A DNA stretch of 64,000 nt from NCBI RefSeq assembly GCF_014656355.1, contig NZ_BNCG01000002.1:144463-208462 (forward strand), in the 5' to 3' direction. The notes under the pieces are model-generated. The model was given only the letters and a program-made list of their open reading frames with translations. It did not search any database and was not told the DNA's origin. The stretch is from Camelimonas fluminis. GTDB lineage: Bacteria > Pseudomonadota > Alphaproteobacteria > Rhizobiales > Beijerinckiaceae. Positions 61,303 through 64,000 of this stretch are shown here, piece by piece. The position numbers and the translations under genes were made by a program. Within the stretch, counting starts at the first letter, position 1; each line of letters starts with the position of its first letter.

Positions 61303-62614
61303 GAAGCCGCCCCTCCACGTCTTCGTTCATCGGCGGACCAAAGGTCAGGGCCGTCAGCGGCAGCGTCATGCGCACGCAGGCGCCGCCTTCCGCCCGGTTA
61401 TATGCATCAAGACGGCCGCCGAGCTGGCGCACGACGTTGGAGACCAGAAACAGGCCGAGCCCGCTGCCGGGTCGTCCCTTGGTGGAATGATACGGCAGAC
61501 CGAGCGCCTTGAGCATCTGTTCCGAAAAGCCCGGTCCGGCGTCGCTGACCTCGATTTCCAGCTCCTGACCGCTGTTGCGCACGCGCAGTCGCACCATTTG
61601 GGGCGAGGCCTCCAGCGCATTGTCCAGCACATTGAACGCCATCTGTCGCAACGCCATGTCGGTGACAATGGGGCAATCGCCGCCCTCCAGGCCCGCAAAG
61701 GAAAAATGCGCCGGCTTGCGCGATGACGCCCACTCGCCGACGGTATTGTCGATAAAGGCCGACAGGCGCGTGTGCGCCGCGCCCTCGCCGCGCACCTCGC
61801 CCGAAGCGGTCAGGATGCTGGAGACGATAGCCTTGCAGCGGTCGAGCTGCTCCTGCATTTCCTCCAGCTCCTCCATCATCCCGGGATCGCCCGTGAAGGC
61901 CGCAGCATGACGCCAGTCATCAAGAATGACCGTCTGGGTCGACAGCGGCGTGCCCAGCTCATGCGCGGCGCCAGAGGCCAGCAGCCCGATGCGGACGATG
62001 TGCTCCTCCTCAGCCGAACGCTGGCGCAGTTCCTCAAGCCGCGCATCGCGCGCCCGCAGGTTGCGCTGGATGCGGCCGACAAAGATGGCCAGCAGCGCCG
62101 CCGCCAGCAAGAAGCACAGGAACATGCCCTGCAGGTGCAGCCGGAAAAAGGCGGCCTCGCCCTCGCCCGGCGGCATGACGATCTCCCGGCGGAAGAACAT
62201 CAGCCCGATGAAGCACAGGCTGGTGATGACCACCAGGGCCCATACGGCCCATGCCCGCAGCAGCACGAGGCCGAGCATCAGTTGCAACAGGTACAGGAAG
62301 ATGAACGGGTTGGCGGCGCCGCCGCTCAGATAAAGCTGCAGGGTCAGGGCTCCGACGTCGACCAGCAGTTCAAGAAACAGGCCGGACGAGCTGATGCCCC
62401 CCGGCCAGCGGCTGCGCCAGACGCTGGCCAGGTTCACGCAAACGAGGAAAGCGACCACCGCCAGCATGCCCGCGAGCGGCAGGCGGACGCCAAGCCAGAC
62501 ATGCACCGCCAGAATGGTGGCGATCTGGCCGCAAGCGGCGATCCAGCGCAGATGAATGAGCAGGAGCAGGTTCTGCCGGTTGGCGAGATCATCTGGATTG
62601 GCCGTGGCGTTCAC
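61292..62614 (-). CDS. regB: RegB/ActS/PrrB redox sensor histidine kinase
   Basis: The 440-residue kinase has six predicted membrane helices (about 20-180), the ubiquinone-binding motif GGAANPF at 98-104 (RegB consensus GGxxNPF), a cytoplasmic linker, the H-box SGAAHELGTPLSTQTVI with His218, the conserved redox Cys260 in EQLDRCKAIVSSIL, and an HATPase domain (FNVLDNALEASP, VSDAGPGFSEQM, SGLGLFLVSNVVRQLGG). All key RegB residues are present. It phosphorylates RegA under reducing conditions. The start is GTG 62614, overlapping the SURF1 stop by 4 bases (GTGA). Confidence 0.94.
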   Translation of the reverse strand: MNATANPDDLANRQNLLLLIHLRWIAACGQIATILAVHVWLGVRLPLAGMLAVVAFLVCVNLASVWRSRWPGGISSSGLFLELLVDVGALTLQLYLSGGAANPFIFLYLLQLMLGLVLLRAWAVWALVVITSLCFIGLMFFRREIVMPPGEGEAAFFRLHLQGMFLCFLLAAALLAIFVGRIQRNLRARDARLEELRQRSAEEEHIVRIGLLASGAAHELGTPLSTQTVILDDWRHAAAFTGDPGMMEELEEMQEQLDRCKAIVSSILTASGEVRGEGAAHTRLSAFIDNTVGEWASSRKPAHFSFAGLEGGDCPIVTDMALRQMAFNVLDNALEASPQMVRLRVRNSGQELEIEVSDAGPGFSEQMLKALGLPYHSTKGRPGSGLGLFLVSNVVRQLGGRLDAYNRAEGGACVRMTLPLTALTFGPPMNEDVEGRLHGD

Positions 62615-63351
62615 GGGCGCTCTCCGCCTTCGCGCCCTTCAAGGCGAATGGCGAACGCGGCGGCGGCGGCCGTCATCAGCGCCAGGGCGAACCAGGTTAC
62701 GGCGTAGACCAGATGGTTGTCGCTGAACCGCACGACGGTGAGGCCGCCAACCGGATAGCCGCCAGGGTTGGGGACATAACCAGCGTCAATGAAATAGGGC
62801 GCGACGGCGCCTGGCGCCATCCGGTCCAGCCCCTGCTGGCGGGCAATGGCCGCCACATCACGGGAGTGCCAACGGCCGGCGGCGGGATCGTTGTTGCGCA
62901 GAAAACCGCCGCCTGGTTCCGTGAGGCGCAACAGGCCCGTCACCTCCACCCGTCCCGCTGGCAGGGCCTCCTGGCGCATGGCCTGGGCGCGGCGCTCCGG
63001 CGGAACGAAACCGCGATTGACCAGCACGATGAAGCCGGCGTCGGCGCGCAGCGGCGTCAGCACCCAAAAGCCGCCGCCAAGCCGGGTGACAGCCTGGGTC
63101 AGGATTTCACGATCATGGAGGAACTGGCCTGCGACGCGCACGCGCCGGTATTCCTCGCTGGCGACATTCCCCCAGGCCGCCGGCCCTGGCGCGGCGACGG
63201 GGGCCGCGTTGACCCGGCTTTCCACCCTGGCGATCAGCTCGTGCTTCCACGTCATGCGCCGGATCTGCCAGACGCCAAGGGCGCCAAAACCCAGCGCGCC
63301 CGCCAGGGCGAGCGTCAGGATGGCCAGCAACCGGAAGCCGCTCCGTTTCAT
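62611..63351 (-). CDS. SURF1 family cytochrome oxidase assembly protein
   Basis: The 246-residue protein has an N-terminal membrane helix (FRLLAILTLALAGALGFGAL followed by GVWQIRRMTWK), a large periplasmic domain with EEYRRVRVAGQFLHDREILT, GGGFWVLTPL and VLVNRGFVPPERR, and a second helix near the C-terminus (HLVYAVTWFALALMTAAA). SURF1 helps build haem-copper oxidases, probably by handling haem a. It lies directly downstream of cyoD on the same strand, as is common in alphaproteobacterial cyo operons. ATG 63351 is chosen over an upstream ATG at 63381. Confidence 0.93.
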   Translation of the reverse strand: MKRSGFRLLAILTLALAGALGFGALGVWQIRRMTWKHELIARVESRVNAAPVAAPGPAAWGNVASEEYRRVRVAGQFLHDREILTQAVTRLGGGFWVLTPLRADAGFIVLVNRGFVPPERRAQAMRQEALPAGRVEVTGLLRLTEPGGGFLRNNDPAAGRWHSRDVAAIARQQGLDRMAPGAVAPYFIDAGYVPNPGGYPVGGLTVVRFSDNHLVYAVTWFALALMTAAAAAFAIRLEGREGGERP

Positions 63352-63432
63352 CGTCAGGCGCGTCTCCCTGCTACGGCGCATTCACGCGGCGCTGTCGCGG
63401 ACCTGCGTGGGCAAGGCGCTTCAGGCCCGCTG
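63352..63432. other. Short spacer upstream of SURF1
   Basis: About 80 bases between the SURF1 start and the mosaic repeat, with no recognisable feature. Confidence 0.4.
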
Positions 63433-63690
63433 GCGCATTTTCAGGAAAAGCGGAGCCCACCTTCGTGAAGAAAATGCGTCAAATGAAAGAGATGCAGCAT
63501 TTCAGGCGAACTGGCTTTCACCAAAATGCACTGGTGGACCAATTTAACATTTGCATCCACTTCCAGATCATATGGAAAGCAATGTCAAATTTATAAATTC
63601 CACAAAGAATCAATACGTTGCTGGCGACTCCATGTTTCCGCACCCCGCTTCGCCGGCGAGGGATGCGGATGTCGGAAACAGCCCGCCAGT
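63433..63690. repeat. Mosaic intergenic repeat (B and C modules) between SURF1 and cyoD
   Basis: B module from GCGCATTTTCAGGAAAAGCG-GAGCCCAC to GGCTTTCACC-AAAATGCAC (63434-63530), then CTGGTGGACCAATTTAACAT-TTGCATCCAC (63533-63562), then a C module ATGTTTCCGCACCCCGCTTC ... GATGTCGGAAACAG (63631-63682). The same modules occur at 45240-45575 with B placed at the other end. Confidence 0.75.
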
Positions 63691-63734
63691 ATTATCAAAC
63701 CCCGGGCTGACGCGCGCCAGACCGGGGTTCCGGC

Positions 63735-64000
63735 TCACCGGCGGATCATCTCCTCGTGGGTCGCCATCATGTTGGCGTTGAGGTGGGTCATCACCCAGAG
63801 CGAGCCAACCAGCACGATCACCACGATGATCACCGTGAAGACCAGGGCCATCATGTTCCAGCCCCCTTCCGAGCGGCCGTTCATGTGCAGGAAGTAGACC
63901 ATGTGGACCACCATCTGCACGGCCGCCAGGGCGAGCACGACGACGGCCGTGACCGTCTTGCTCTCGATAGGGCCAGCCATGACCAGCCAGAACGGGATCG
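63735..64000 (-). CDS. cyoD: Cytochrome o ubiquinol oxidase subunit IV, 5' end cut by window edge
   Basis: The frame is open to the right window edge, so the N-terminus is missing; the ATG at 63980 is internal. The visible part reads IPFWLVMAGPIESK, then helix AVVVLALAAVQMVVHMVYFL, HMNGRSEGGWNMMALVFTVI and VIVLVGSLWVMTHLNANMM, a close match to CyoD. CyoD is a three-helix inner-membrane subunit that helps assemble the bo3-type quinol oxidase. cyoABC should lie further right. The SURF1-RegB-RegA run follows on the same strand after a repeat-filled gap. Confidence 0.93.
   Translation of the reverse strand, partial: IPFWLVMAGPIESKTVTAVVVLALAAVQMVVHMVYFLHMNGRSEGGWNMMALVFTVIIVVIVLVGSLWVMTHLNANMMATHEEMIRR

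Overview
The window reads as chromosomal DNA of a GC-rich alphaproteobacterium, most likely of the Hyphomicrobiales (Rhizobiales). Signs of this are a PopZ-like DUF2497 gene beside a TolC family exporter and a PIMT-like methyltransferase, an aapJQMP-type amino-acid ABC transporter beside metC and sseA, an IalB family protein, an NDUFS4-like complex I subunit, a B12-dependent nrdJ, a BigR/Blh sulfide module, RegAB redox regulators, and dispersed hairpin-rich intergenic repeats of the type common in rhizobial genomes. Genus and species cannot be assigned from the sequence alone. Functions below are assigned by recognising family motifs by eye; no database search was possible.

Layout. 0-6 kb: the 5' part of a popZ-like gene, tolC, a PIMT-like gene with its own terminator, tRNA-Cys, two tandem tRNA-Asn genes, and a divergent TetR/VOC pair. 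6-8.6 kb: an AT-rich patch leading into an orphan nuclease domain of an MmeI-type restriction enzyme, then sseA. 8.6-14.4 kb: aapP-aapM-aapQ and aapJ on the minus strand, metC divergent. 14.4-19 kb: a DUF4424-like exported protein and a LAB_N / GT2 / GT39 envelope glycosylation cluster. 19-25 kb: sparse; a hypothetical protein, a lipoprotein, tRNA-Pro, an IalB protein, an NDUFS4-like protein, tRNA-Arg and rnk. 25-29 kb: nrdJ, preceded by a plausible NrdR box pair and followed by a perfect terminator. 29-37.5 kb: two alpha/beta hydrolases, a regulator-like gene split by an in-frame TGA, a KGG stress protein, an OYE family flavoprotein, a candidate small RNA, an SDR, a nitroreductase and a DUF3008 protein. 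38-41 kb: a divergent response regulator and 7TMR-DISM-type histidine kinase.

41.5-57.6 kb is an acyl-CoA island: a thiolase-like/crotonase fusion translationally coupled to a CaiB family CoA-transferase, two acyl-CoA dehydrogenases, two more crotonases, two hotdog thioesterases and an MFS carrier, with four regulators of three families (two TetR, one LysR, one PaaX) interleaved, several with visible palindromic operators. It looks like uptake and beta-oxidation-like breakdown of one or more unusual carboxylic acids; the substrate cannot be read from the sequence.

57.7-60.7 kb is a sulfide/persulfide detoxification module (Blh persulfide dioxygenase, rhodanese-DUF2892, TauE/SafE exporter, BigR two-cysteine repressor). 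60.8-64 kb holds RegA and RegB redox regulators and SURF1 in one overlapping run, then the 3' part of cyoD, which runs off the right edge.

The observations most worth following are the thiolase-like/crotonase fusion without the usual nucleophilic cysteine, the orphan MmeI-type nuclease domain, the three-hairpin candidate small RNA with an anti-Shine-Dalgarno stretch, the TGA-split gene, the NrdR box pair at 31-bp spacing, and the mosaic intergenic repeats that supply stop codons to two genes and fuse onto the start of a third.
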